Origin: Candidatus Gastranaerophilales bacterium
Lineage (GTDB): Bacteria; Cyanobacteriota; Vampirovibrionia; Gastranaerophilales; Gastranaerophilaceae
DNA length: 12,505 nt
Direction: 5' to 3'
NCBI GenBank assembly: GCA_003150395.1
Contig: QAMI01000036.1
Coordinates: 20,088 to 32,592 of the forward strand
Under the pieces are notes generated by a model. That model searched no databases and was not told where the DNA came from. It was given only the letters and a program-made list of their open reading frames with translations. Shown in pieces: positions 6,695 through 12,505 of this stretch. Position numbers and translations under genes: made by a program. Numbering within the stretch: the first letter of the stretch is position 1; the number at the start of each line of letters is the position of its first letter.

Positions 6695-7421
6695 CGCTCC
6701 TTCGGCATTTTTTAACATTTTATATTTCAAAAACATTCTTACCGGATTTACATTGGCTGAAGTTCTTATTACACTTGGCATAATAGGAATTGTCGCGGCA
6801 ATGACTTTACCTGCACTGATTACCCGCAACCAAAACAAAGCGATTGAAGCAGCATTAAAGAAAAATTATTCAGTTATTCTACAGGCATTTGAGATGTATC
6901 AAGCAGAACATGGCGAAAGATTAAGACCCGAAATTCTCGGAGCAGGAGATACCTCTACAGGCTTAAAAGCACAAATCATGCCATATTTTAAGATTATTGC
7001 AGATTGCGGAACATATTCAAATACACACCCTGCCTGTATTCCTTATAATGCTGACAACCCTAAAAATCCTTACAGTACATATGACGGAAAACAGAAAATC
7101 GGGTTATCACTATTTGATGATGGTCAGTTTGTTTTAACCGATGGAAGTTTAATATTGATAGAAAATATGAGAGGCACTACATACGCATACATTACGGTTG
7201 ATGTTAACGGACGAAATAAAAGACCTAACAGATGGGGCCATGATTTATTCACATTTCAATTAACTGATGATGGAAGAATTATACCTGCTGGAACACCCCA
7301 AAGCACATATAGTGTCAAAAGTACCTACTGTTCTCCTACACCGGCGCATGCTCGCAACGGAATAGGATGCACATATTATGCTCTTAATGACAAAGATTAC
7401 TTCAACAACCTGCCAAGATAG
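6690..7421 (+). CDS. Second prepilin-like protein, 5' end disrupted
   Basis: The open frame from 6690 encodes a type IV prepilin-like protein: a short leader ending NILTG, then FTLAEVLITLGIIGIVAAM (from 6747) with Gly at -1 and Glu at mature position 5, a hydrophobic helix, and a roughly 220-residue C-terminal domain. That domain contains DVNGRNKRPNRWGHD, matching the first prepilin-like protein in pattern, four cysteines, and the ending NGIGCTYYALNDKDYF. No ATG or GTG occurs between the in-frame stop at 6687-6689 and the cleavage motif. The first usable start codon is TTG at 6753, which would delete the cleavage site and is biologically implausible. The promoter and ribosome site belong to an ATG at 6638 in another frame. 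The gene is therefore frameshifted, mis-sequenced, or uses recoding or reinitiation. The body of the protein is intact. Confidence 0.75.
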   Translation, partial: NNAPSAFFNILYFKNILTGFTLAEVLITLGIIGIVAAMTLPALITRNQNKAIEAALKKNYSVILQAFEMYQAEHGERLRPEILGAGDTSTGLKAQIMPYFKIIADCGTYSNTHPACIPYNADNPKNPYSTYDGKQKIGLSLFDDGQFVLTDGSLILIENMRGTTYAYITVDVNGRNKRPNRWGHDLFTFQLTDDGRIIPAGTPQSTYSVKSTYCSPTPAHARNGIGCTYYALNDKDYFNNLPR

Positions 7422-7434
7422 TTTTGTAAATAAA

Positions 7435-7463
7435 TTGCAAAAAACACAATAAAATGATAAAAA
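7435..7463 (+). promoter_or_regulatory. Weak candidate promoter for the mannosidase gene
   Basis: TTGCAA (7435-7440) and TAAAAA (7458-7463), preceded by TG, are 17 bases apart. Transcription would begin at about the ATG at 7470, which lacks a ribosome site, so a leaderless message is possible. Read-through from the prepilin gene 48 bases upstream, after which I see no terminator, is the alternative. Confidence 0.3.
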
Positions 7464-7469
7464 TAAATT

Positions 7470-9470
7470 ATGAAAAAACAAGTTATTGCATATTTGCACA
7501 CGCATTGGGACAGGGAATGGTATAGAGAATTTGAAGTTTTTAGATTAAGACTTTTGAGAGTTTTTGATAATGTTTTGGAAATGCTTGAGTCTGGGAAAAT
7601 TCCGTCATTTTACTTTGACGGTCAAGTTTCAGCGCTTTTAGATTACCTCGAAATCCGACCCGAAAAAGAAAACTTGGTGCGGAGATTTATTAAAGAAAAG
7701 AGGCTTTTTATCGGGCCGTTTTACTGTTTAATTGATGAATTTTTGACAGACCGTACAGTTTTTGAAAAAAATCTCGAAATCGGCTTGAAAATTGCAAAAG
7801 ATTTCGGTTGTGAAGATTTTATCGGATATTTTGCCGATACCTTTGGCCACAGTAAAAATATTCCTCCGATTTTACAAAAATATGGTATCGATAAAATTAT
7901 TGTTTGGCGCGGAGTACCGGATTTGCCGGCCGAATTTGTTTTTAACGGGGTCAATACCGTAAATCTTGTACGCGGATATTTTATGGATATTTTTTCAAGC
8001 AATAAAACAATTCAAGAAAAAGCGGAATGGCTTAAAGAAAATCTTGACAAAATCGCTGAAAAATCCGGTGATTATATACTTTTACCAATCGGCGCCGACC
8101 ACCTTGGAGTTGAACCTGACATCGCAGGACAAATTGAACAGGTTAATAAAATACTCGAGCAGCTCCCCTCTACCTCTGGGAGAGGGGCTGGGGGTGACGG
8201 TCATACCTACGAAATCAAGCTTTCAAACCCCTTTGAGTATTTTGAACTCGTGAAAGATAATTTCAAAACAGAATGGAATGATGAACTTCGCGACAACTCC
8301 AAAACATTCATCTTGCCGGGCTGTTATTCAGCAAGAATGCGCTTAAAACAATACCGAGCAGAAGCTTCCTACAGGCTTGAACAGGCTGACAGGCTGCAAA
8401 AATATTTTGGCGCAAATTACAGCGCAGTTGTCGAATATGCTTACAAACTTTTAATACAAAATCAAGCGCATGACAGCATTTGCGGATGTTCGACCGATGC
8501 GGTGCATTTTGAAAATTACAGCAGATACGAAAAAATAATTCAAATCGCAAACACAATCATTGAAGAAATCAAACTTAACAATGATGAGGCTATTGAACTT
8601 ATCAAAAAAAGCGGTTACGAATTTAAAAGCACCGAAAAACTTGAAGGCTTTAGCATAATCGGACAAGAAGGCGGTTTTGAGGACAAAATTCTTTACGATA
8701 CGCAAAAAATTCCGGTAACAGAAGATTACAAGCAGGTTTACACTTTACAAAAGCGCCAAACTCCGCAAAACGAAGTCAAGCTTGAAATAAGAGAAAAAGA
8801 AATAAAAATCAACAATATAGGAATTCAGTTTGTCAGATATCAAGACCTTGGTGACACCTACAACTACGGTCCCGCTGAAATTGACATGGGTGAATTTGCG
8901 TCAATACTTGAAGTTATCAGATATGATGAAACAGACAGTTTTCTAATACGTACGGACTTTTTCAATGTGTTTTTAACGCGTAGTGAAAACCTTATCAATT
9001 TCAAGTTTGAATGGAACAACCGAATAAAAGATTGCATCTGGCAGGTTAAATTTGATTTACCAAAACAGGTAACAAAGACATTTTCAGAAGACTTGAACAC
9101 GATTATCGAACGAGAATTTGACCCATACTACAATATGCGCCGACATCTTCCAAAAGAACGCGGCATTGAAACAAAGACAAATTTCGCTCCAATGCAAAGA
9201 TATGTAGGAGCACAAGGGTTTGGCATTATAACAAAAGGCTTAACAGAATATGAAGTTTTCAAAAATTCTATATCTATTACACTTTTGAGAAGCACCGGAG
9301 TGATCTCAAATCCGAAAAATCCTGCACGCTCAACACCTGCAGGCCCGCCGCTTGAAGTTCCTGGAGCTCAGCAGCTGGGATTTAACAGAGCCGAACTGTC
9401 AATAGGATTTTTTGAAGCAGAAGATTATTTGAAATATGTTCAAGAGGTTTATCCGCAGATTGTAGAGTAA
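7470..9470 (+). CDS. GH38-family alpha-mannosidase
   Basis: A 666-residue cytoplasmic glycosidase (no signal peptide) expected to hydrolyse alpha-linked mannose from oligosaccharides. Family GH38 hallmarks are all present: HTHWDREWY (10-18) with His and Asp zinc ligands, FADTFGHS (121-128) with the likely nucleophile Asp123, and NQAHDSICG (331-339) with the zinc-ligand histidine and HDS motif. A beta-rich domain follows, ending in the typical LEVPGAQQLG (637-647 region). Two oddities: residues 231-246 (QLPSTSGRGAGGDGHT) are encoded by a GC-rich palindrome inserted in frame, and the protein ends soon after the GAQQLG segment, whereas relatives such as E. coli MngB (877 residues) continue for over a hundred residues. 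The catalytic residues are intact, so activity is possible. No ribosome site precedes the ATG. Exact substrate cannot be told. Confidence 0.9.
   Translation: MKKQVIAYLHTHWDREWYREFEVFRLRLLRVFDNVLEMLESGKIPSFYFDGQVSALLDYLEIRPEKENLVRRFIKEKRLFIGPFYCLIDEFLTDRTVFEKNLEIGLKIAKDFGCEDFIGYFADTFGHSKNIPPILQKYGIDKIIVWRGVPDLPAEFVFNGVNTVNLVRGYFMDIFSSNKTIQEKAEWLKENLDKIAEKSGDYILLPIGADHLGVEPDIAGQIEQVNKILEQLPSTSGRGAGGDGHTYEIKLSNPFEYFELVKDNFKTEWNDELRDNSKTFILPGCYSARMRLKQYRAEASYRLEQADRLQKYFGANYSAVVEYAYKLLIQNQAHDSICGCSTDAVHFENYSRYEKIIQIANTIIEEIKLNNDEAIELIKKSGYEFKSTEKLEGFSIIGQEGGFEDKILYDTQKIPVTEDYKQVYTLQKRQTPQNEVKLEIREKEIKINNIGIQFVRYQDLGDTYNYGPAEIDMGEFASILEVIRYDETDSFLIRTDFFNVFLTRSENLINFKFEWNNRIKDCIWQVKFDLPKQVTKTFSEDLNTIIEREFDPYYNMRRHLPKERGIETKTNFAPMQRYVGAQGFGIITKGLTEYEVFKNSISITLLRSTGVISNPKNPARSTPAGPPLEVPGAQQLGFNRAELSIGFFEAEDYLKYVQEVYPQIVE
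8161..8200 (+). repeat. GC-rich palindromic element inserted in frame in the mannosidase
   Basis: CCCCTCT (8165-8171) and AGAGGGG (8181-8187) form a hairpin with a 9-base loop, followed by GCTGGGGGTGACGG. The segment is far richer in G and C than the gene around it. It reads in frame as a Gly/Ser-rich linker. Edges are approximate. A related element lies at 9519-9588 in the opposite orientation. Confidence 0.65.
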
Positions 9471-9518
9471 ATGGGTTTGTTGCGTCTTGTGTTTTTAGTA
9501 AAAGCCGCGTGGACAAGA

Positions 9519-9588
9519 CCTCACCCGAAGTTCTAAACTCGCATAAGCTCGTTAAGAAATTCTGCCCTCTCCTAGTTTAGGAGAGGGC
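9519..9588 (-). repeat. Second palindromic element, related to the one in the mannosidase
   Basis: On the minus strand GCCCTCTCCTA and its exact complement (9564-9574 and 9578-9588) form an 11-bp hairpin with a 3-base loop, then about 37 bases, then CGGGTGAGG. The mannosidase element has the same order: CCCTCT hairpin, then GGGTGA. A wider inverted repeat, AAATTCTGC (9557-9565) and GCAGAATTT (9603-9611), encloses the hairpin. There is no T run, so it is not an intrinsic terminator. Confidence 0.6.
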
Positions 9589-9686
9589 ATTTGACGATTA
9601 CCGCAGAATTTAACGAACACGGTCAAAAAACATCGCATCCCAGTAATTCTCCTACACTTTATTTTCCTGCCTAATTTCTTTAAAAG

Positions 9687-9714
9687 CGCCAACGTGTTAG
9701 ACACGACTTTGGCG
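9687..9714. repeat. Imperfect hairpin
   Basis: CGCCAA-CGTGT (9687-9697) pairs with ACACG (9701-9705) and TTGGCG (9709-9714) around the loop TAG, with a 3-base bulge ACT. It lacks a T run. It may simply be part of the decayed sequence here. Confidence 0.4.
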
Positions 9715-9900
9715 GGGCATATACCAACAAATTAAAAGAATATCGCAACAAAACAGTCATATTTCCCAGCGCCATCTTCCTAAACCTGCACTTCCCAGGC
9801 TACCCCTTATACAAGCGCAACCTGTATGACAGTTCCAATGTACTTGCCTCAGGCACAAGCCTCGACAGTTATCTACAATAGCGCCAGCACCCATAATCAC
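9702..9900 (-). pseudogene. Possible remnant of a hexapeptide-repeat (left-handed beta-helix) acetyltransferase
   Basis: Conceptual translation of the minus strand gives, in the correct order for a NeuD/PglD-like acyltransferase, VIMGAGAIVDN (9900-9868), then in another frame YIGTVIQVALV (9842 onward), EDGAGKYD, and finally GICPAKVV (9725-9702). This resembles the family's hexapeptide repeats and terminal GxPAKVV motif. One frameshift separates the first block from the rest, and three in-frame stops interrupt the rest. I read it as a decayed C-terminal fragment. The matches are short and made by eye, so the assignment is tentative; no start or N-terminal domain is recognisable. Confidence 0.33.
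9845..9858 (+). repeat. Direct repeat copy 1, palindromic core
   Basis: TGCCTCAGGCACAA occurs here and again at 9961-9974, 116 bases apart. The core TGCCT-C-AGGCA is palindromic. Confidence 0.7.
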
Positions 9901-9960
9901 TTATTTTAAAAAGATTATCGTCTTAAGCGCAAATGCTCTGACATATCCAGTGTGTTGATG

Positions 9961-9974
9961 TGCCTCAGGCACAA
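9961..9974 (+). repeat. Direct repeat copy 2, palindromic core
   Basis: Second copy of TGCCTCAGGCACAA. Here the palindrome is one base pair longer (GTGCCTCAGGCAC, 9960-9972) and runs into nine consecutive A bases. Confidence 0.7.
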
Positions 9975-9978
9975 AAAA

Positions 9979-10002
9979 AAACCCTATCTTTCGATAGAGT
10001 TT
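9979..10002. terminator. Imperfect terminator-like hairpin
   Basis: AAACCCTATC (9979-9988) and GATAGAGTTT (9993-10002) pair at nine of ten positions around TTTC. An A run precedes it and CTTTTT follows after seven bases. It could end minus-strand or plus-strand transcription weakly; no gene is adjacent. Confidence 0.35.
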
Positions 10003-10025
10003 GGAATTCTTTTTAGTAATTCCTC

Positions 10026-10085
10026 GTGTGTAGAAGGTTAGTGTGTAGTAGGTAGTGTAAATAGTAAGTGTGTGTTTTTATATAT
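10026..10085 (+). repeat. GT-rich, C-free imperfect repeat tract
   Basis: Sixty bases on the plus strand contain no C. The first two thirds are imperfect repeats: GTGTGTAG at 10026-10033 and 10041-10048, then GTAGTGTA (10052-10059) and AAGTGTGTGT. No open reading frame or known motif explains it. Confidence 0.6.
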
Positions 10086-10378
10086 CTCGTGTTTATTTAA
10101 TTCGTTATCGCTTACATATTAATAAAGTATTTTTAAAGTATATAATTGCTATATACAAATATTATTGTTACAAAAGTTAATAAAATCTTATCAAAAAATT
10201 CAAAAACAGTTATTGGTGCAAAATTTAGCGAAATCCTCCCATGAAAATTATTAATTTCGAAAAAATTAAATTAGTTTCATATCCTATATATTAATAATTC
10301 CCATTATTATAAAAATAATCACGCCTTATTATAAATACTCCAAATATCCCTCTTTACTTAATCTTAATATATAAAGCC

Positions 10379-10407
10379 TTGACCTTTTAAAAAAAAAGTA
10401 TTCTAAT
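10379..10407 (+). promoter_or_regulatory. Sigma70-type promoter of glnA
   Basis: TTGACC (10379-10384) and TCTAAT (10402-10407) are 17 bases apart, each matching five of six consensus positions. The start would fall near 10414, leaving about 26 bases of leader with GGAGG (10429-10433). The leader is too short for a glutamine riboswitch, and I see neither an NtcA site (GTA-N8-TAC) nor a sigma54 promoter. Confidence 0.6.
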
Positions 10408-10439
10408 AAAAAAGTAATTTATTAGTTTGGAGGACAGGC

Positions 10440-11804
10440 ATGAAAGAATTTAAACACACACGTTTAGACAACAGACAATTTACAGAAGAAGATATTAAAG
10501 GTTTTATAAAAGACTACAATATCAAATTCATAAAACTTCAATTCGTTGACATAAACGGGCAGGTCAAAAACATGTCAATTCCTTCCGAACATATAAGCAA
10601 AATTCTTGCAAACGAAATTATGCTTGATGGTTCATCAATCAAGGGCTTCAGAAGTATTGAAACATCTGATATGTACTTTTACCCTGATAAGAACTCTTTT
10701 CAAATACTTCCATGGCGGGGAAAAGAAGGGGTAAATGCAGCACGCCTTATTTGCGATATCCACAACGCAGATGGTACACCTTTTGAGGGCTGTCCGAGAT
10801 GTAACTTAAAAAGATTAATGGCTGAAGCTGAAAAAATGGGTTTTTCAATGAATATTGGCCCCGAAGCCGAATTTTTCCTATTTGCAAAAGATAAAGATGG
10901 CAAAGTGACTACAACAACAGGCGATAGAGCCGGATATTATGATGTAGGCCCTGAAGATTTGGGAGAAGACGTTCGTTCAGATATTGTTTTAACACTTCAG
11001 GAAATGGGCTTTGACATTGAAGCGTCACATCACGAAGTTGCTGACGGTCAGCATGAAATTGATTTCAGATATGCTGATATTCTAACAGCTGCTGACAATG
11101 TTGCAACGTTTAAAATAGCAGTGAAAGCAATTGCTGCAAAACATAATCTTCATGCAACGTTTATGCCAAAGCCGATTTACGGTATTAACGGTTCAGGAAT
11201 GCATTGCAACATTTCATTATTCAAGGATGGCAAAAATGCATTTTATGATGAAAAAGCAGAATATCAGCTTTCTGATATAGCAAAATATTCTATCGGAGGA
11301 CTGTTAAAACATGTTAAAGGGATTACAGCAGCGCTTAACCCGACAGTAAACAGCTTTAAACGACTCGTTCCCGGTTACGAAGCACCGGTATATTTGGCCT
11401 GGTCTTTGGCAAACAGAAGCGCGCTTTTAAGAGTTCCTGCAAAGCGCGGAAACGCAACCCGAGTTGAACTTCGTTCACCGGATCCTGCATGTAACCCGTA
11501 TTTAGCATTTGCAACAATTTTGCAAGCTTGTCTTGATGGCGTTAGAAATAAAATCGACCCGCCAGCACCGGTTGAAAGCAATATTTATAAATTGACAACC
11601 AAAGAACGAAAAAAACAGCGCATTGATGCACTTCCCGGAAGCTTAGCCGAAGCGTTGGAGCATCTGGACAAATCTCTTGTAGCAAGAGCAGCTCTTGGAG
11701 AACATATTTTTAATGAATTTATGTCAGCGAAATCAAAAGAATGGGATGCATTTAGAACGTATGTTTCACAATGGGAAATTGACAAGTATCTTGAAAGATA
11801 TTAA
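10440..11804 (+). CDS. glnA: Glutamine synthetase, type I-alpha
   Basis: A 454-residue GSI enzyme that joins ammonia to glutamate using ATP in the cytoplasm, forming dodecamers. Its length and close resemblance to B. subtilis GlnA, together with the absence of the GSI-beta insert and adenylylation-site tyrosine loop, place it in the alpha subtype. Visible motifs: DGSSIKGF (63-70), metal-site GPEAEFF (140-146), HHEVADGQHEID (197-208), NGSGMHCN (250-257), the flap PGYEAP (311-316), NRSALLRVP (325-333) and RVELRSPDP (341-349). The N-terminus is about ten residues longer than in Bacillus, but GGAGG six bases before the ATG supports the start. The residue aligned with the glutamine-sensing Arg62 of B. 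subtilis is Ser72, with Arg moved to 71, so feedback control may differ. It is monocistronic with its own promoter and terminator. Confidence 0.98.
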   Translation: MKEFKHTRLDNRQFTEEDIKGFIKDYNIKFIKLQFVDINGQVKNMSIPSEHISKILANEIMLDGSSIKGFRSIETSDMYFYPDKNSFQILPWRGKEGVNAARLICDIHNADGTPFEGCPRCNLKRLMAEAEKMGFSMNIGPEAEFFLFAKDKDGKVTTTTGDRAGYYDVGPEDLGEDVRSDIVLTLQEMGFDIEASHHEVADGQHEIDFRYADILTAADNVATFKIAVKAIAAKHNLHATFMPKPIYGINGSGMHCNISLFKDGKNAFYDEKAEYQLSDIAKYSIGGLLKHVKGITAALNPTVNSFKRLVPGYEAPVYLAWSLANRSALLRVPAKRGNATRVELRSPDPACNPYLAFATILQACLDGVRNKIDPPAPVESNIYKLTTKERKKQRIDALPGSLAEALEHLDKSLVARAALGEHIFNEFMSAKSKEWDAFRTYVSQWEIDKYLERY

Positions 11805-11806
11805 TA

Positions 11807-11832
11807 AAAAAGCCCGGAATACCGGGCTTTTT
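11807..11832. terminator. Intrinsic terminator after glnA, probably bidirectional
   Basis: AAAAAGCCCGG and its exact complement form an 11-bp stem around AATA, ending in T5. It begins two bases after the glnA stop and can also serve the convergent gene that ends at 11854. Confidence 0.92.
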
Positions 11833-11853
11833 GGTTTGTTAGTATTATATGTT

Positions 11854-12471
11854 TTACCAGTCTTTAAGTGTTTTTGCCCTGCCAATTGAAGCTTGAGCAG
11901 TAGGTCCTACAACTATAAACTCTTGTTTGCGTGGATTTATAAGACAAATCTTTTTATCACACTGCTCACAGAAGAATGCTTGCGGCTCTGATGCTGCACA
12001 AGATTGTTTTTTGGTACTTTGTGTATACAAGAGGAACGAAAACATCCATTCGTCTTTCATATTATTCTTTTCAAGCGCCTCATTAATTGATTTTACCAGA
12101 TTTTTACTTGTGGAATTATCCGGGTAAACTAAATAAATTGTTTTAAATTTAGAACGCATGAATTTAAAGGTAGGATCATTTGTATTAACTTTTTTATTAA
12201 TATTTTTTGGAATTGTTTTTGAACCTTTCACACTGCCATCAAGAATTGCATTAGGATCAATTTCAGGTTCTTTTTCAACCTTAGCAATTTGTTCAACTTC
12301 TTCTTGCTTAACTTCTTTTTTACCGGCATTCCTCAAATCTTCAAACAATTTTCCCTGCTGCCAGTACTCAGGATTAGCTTTGTAAGCCAAAAAGCCAACA
12401 ATCACAATTACCAAAAGCGGTAAAATGCTTGTTTTTTTCTTTTTGACGCTGTTGTTTTTCTTCACAGCCAT
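11854..12471 (-). CDS. Membrane-anchored hypothetical protein with a cysteine cluster
   Basis: A 205-residue protein I do not recognise. A very basic N-terminus (KKNNSVKKKK) precedes one membrane helix at about 16-29 with no cleavage site, so it should be anchored with the C-terminal part outside the cytoplasm. Residues 45-100 are a charged linker rich in Lys, Glu and Val. Residues 105-205 look like a compact alpha/beta domain: TIYLVYPDNST, an amphipathic helix to about 136, WMFSFLLYTQST, then four cysteines (158, 168, 171, 176) including FCEQCDKKICLINP, and QEFIVVGPTAQAS. A CxxC here could bind metal or form disulphides; a thioredoxin-like fold is possible, but the CxxC is not where thioredoxins carry it. 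GGAGG lies four bases before the ATG. It is convergent with glnA across a shared terminator; its promoter is beyond or at the window edge. Confidence 0.8.
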   Translation of the reverse strand: MAVKKNNSVKKKKTSILPLLVIVIVGFLAYKANPEYWQQGKLFEDLRNAGKKEVKQEEVEQIAKVEKEPEIDPNAILDGSVKGSKTIPKNINKKVNTNDPTFKFMRSKFKTIYLVYPDNSTSKNLVKSINEALEKNNMKDEWMFSFLLYTQSTKKQSCAASEPQAFFCEQCDKKICLINPRKQEFIVVGPTAQASIGRAKTLKDW

Positions 12472-12505
12472 AGTTCCTCCATTTAACTGTTAATATAAGT
12501 AACAT

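Larger units (their letters stand above)
9471..10439. other. Gene-free interval between the mannosidase and glnA
   Basis: Almost 1 kb without a convincing intact gene on either strand. The left half (to about 9970) is less AT-rich and holds a palindromic element, a hairpin, a probable decayed gene on the minus strand and a short dispersed repeat. The part 9979-10085 has an imperfect hairpin and a GT-rich C-free tract. The stretch 10090-10378 is very AT-rich and I see nothing in it beyond an isolated 17-codon ORF at 10241 with no ribosome site. The glnA promoter closes the interval. Confidence 0.7.

Noticed and set aside
9564..9588. Terminator for the mannosidase gene
   Set aside because: The hairpin is strong but no T run follows on either strand; it fits the repeat element better.
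9681..9882. A plus-strand open stretch of about 63 codons
   Set aside because: It has no start codon, is preceded directly by a stop, and lies opposite the likelier acetyltransferase remnant on the minus strand, so it is best seen as a shadow.
10086..10439. Glutamine (glnA) riboswitch
   Set aside because: The region is almost featureless AT-rich DNA, the promoter lies 33 bases before the start codon, and I could not recognise the conserved riboswitch segments.
1..12505. CRISPR array, tRNA, rRNA, transposase or prophage genes
   Set aside because: No regularly spaced repeats, tRNA-like GGTTCGA arms, ribosomal segments or mobile-element proteins were seen on either strand.

Overview
The window is AT-rich, compactly organised bacterial DNA, with Sec signal peptides, Shine-Dalgarno sites of the AGGAG type, sigma70-like promoters and intrinsic hairpin terminators. 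The best guess for its source is the Candidatus Gastranaerophilales / Vampirovibrionia (Melainabacteria) lineage, the non-photosynthetic gut relatives of Cyanobacteria. This rests mainly on the two prepilin-like proteins (FTLxE followed by LITLGxIGIVAAMTLP, and C-termini of a type I associate with that group) and on the overall gene style. It is inferred from memory of these families, not from a search.

Layout. 1-350 (minus): 5' end of glmS. 501-2148 (plus): a tight three-gene operon with its own promoter and terminator, encoding an exported M48-type metallopeptidase and two small exported proteins that look like tandem paralogues. 2237-2758 (plus): an unrecognised small protein. 2773-2991 (minus): an XRE-family regulator, divergent from a prepilin-like gene at 3078-3821 (plus); their intergenic space holds a near-consensus promoter embedded in an inverted repeat. 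3859-6459 (minus): the disaggregase ClpB, sharing a bidirectional terminator with the prepilin gene. 6638-7421 (plus): a second prepilin-like gene with a good promoter and ribosome site, but with its 5' end broken at a run of 13 G. 7470-9470 (plus): a cytoplasmic GH38 alpha-mannosidase that carries an in-frame GC-rich palindromic insertion and appears short at the C-terminus. 9471-10439: a gene-free stretch of almost 1 kb containing a related palindromic element, a probable decayed acetyltransferase gene on the minus strand, short repeats and a C-free GT-rich tract. 10440-11804 (plus): type I-alpha glutamine synthetase with its own promoter and terminator. 11854-12471 (minus): a membrane-anchored cysteine-containing protein I do not recognise.

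How the genes fit together. Most are independent housekeeping or envelope units: amino-sugar synthesis (glmS), nitrogen assimilation (glnA), proteostasis (clpB) and glycan breakdown (GH38). Envelope and surface functions are over-represented: an M48 peptidase, two paired exported proteins, two prepilin-like proteins and an anchored protein. I see no CRISPR array, tRNA, rRNA, transposase or prophage gene. The most notable items are the broken prepilin gene at the G13 tract, the palindromic repeat inserted in frame in the mannosidase with a relative just downstream, the XRE/prepilin divergent pair with a candidate operator, and the M48 plus twin-exported-protein operon, which is the best candidate here for an uncharacterised functional unit.
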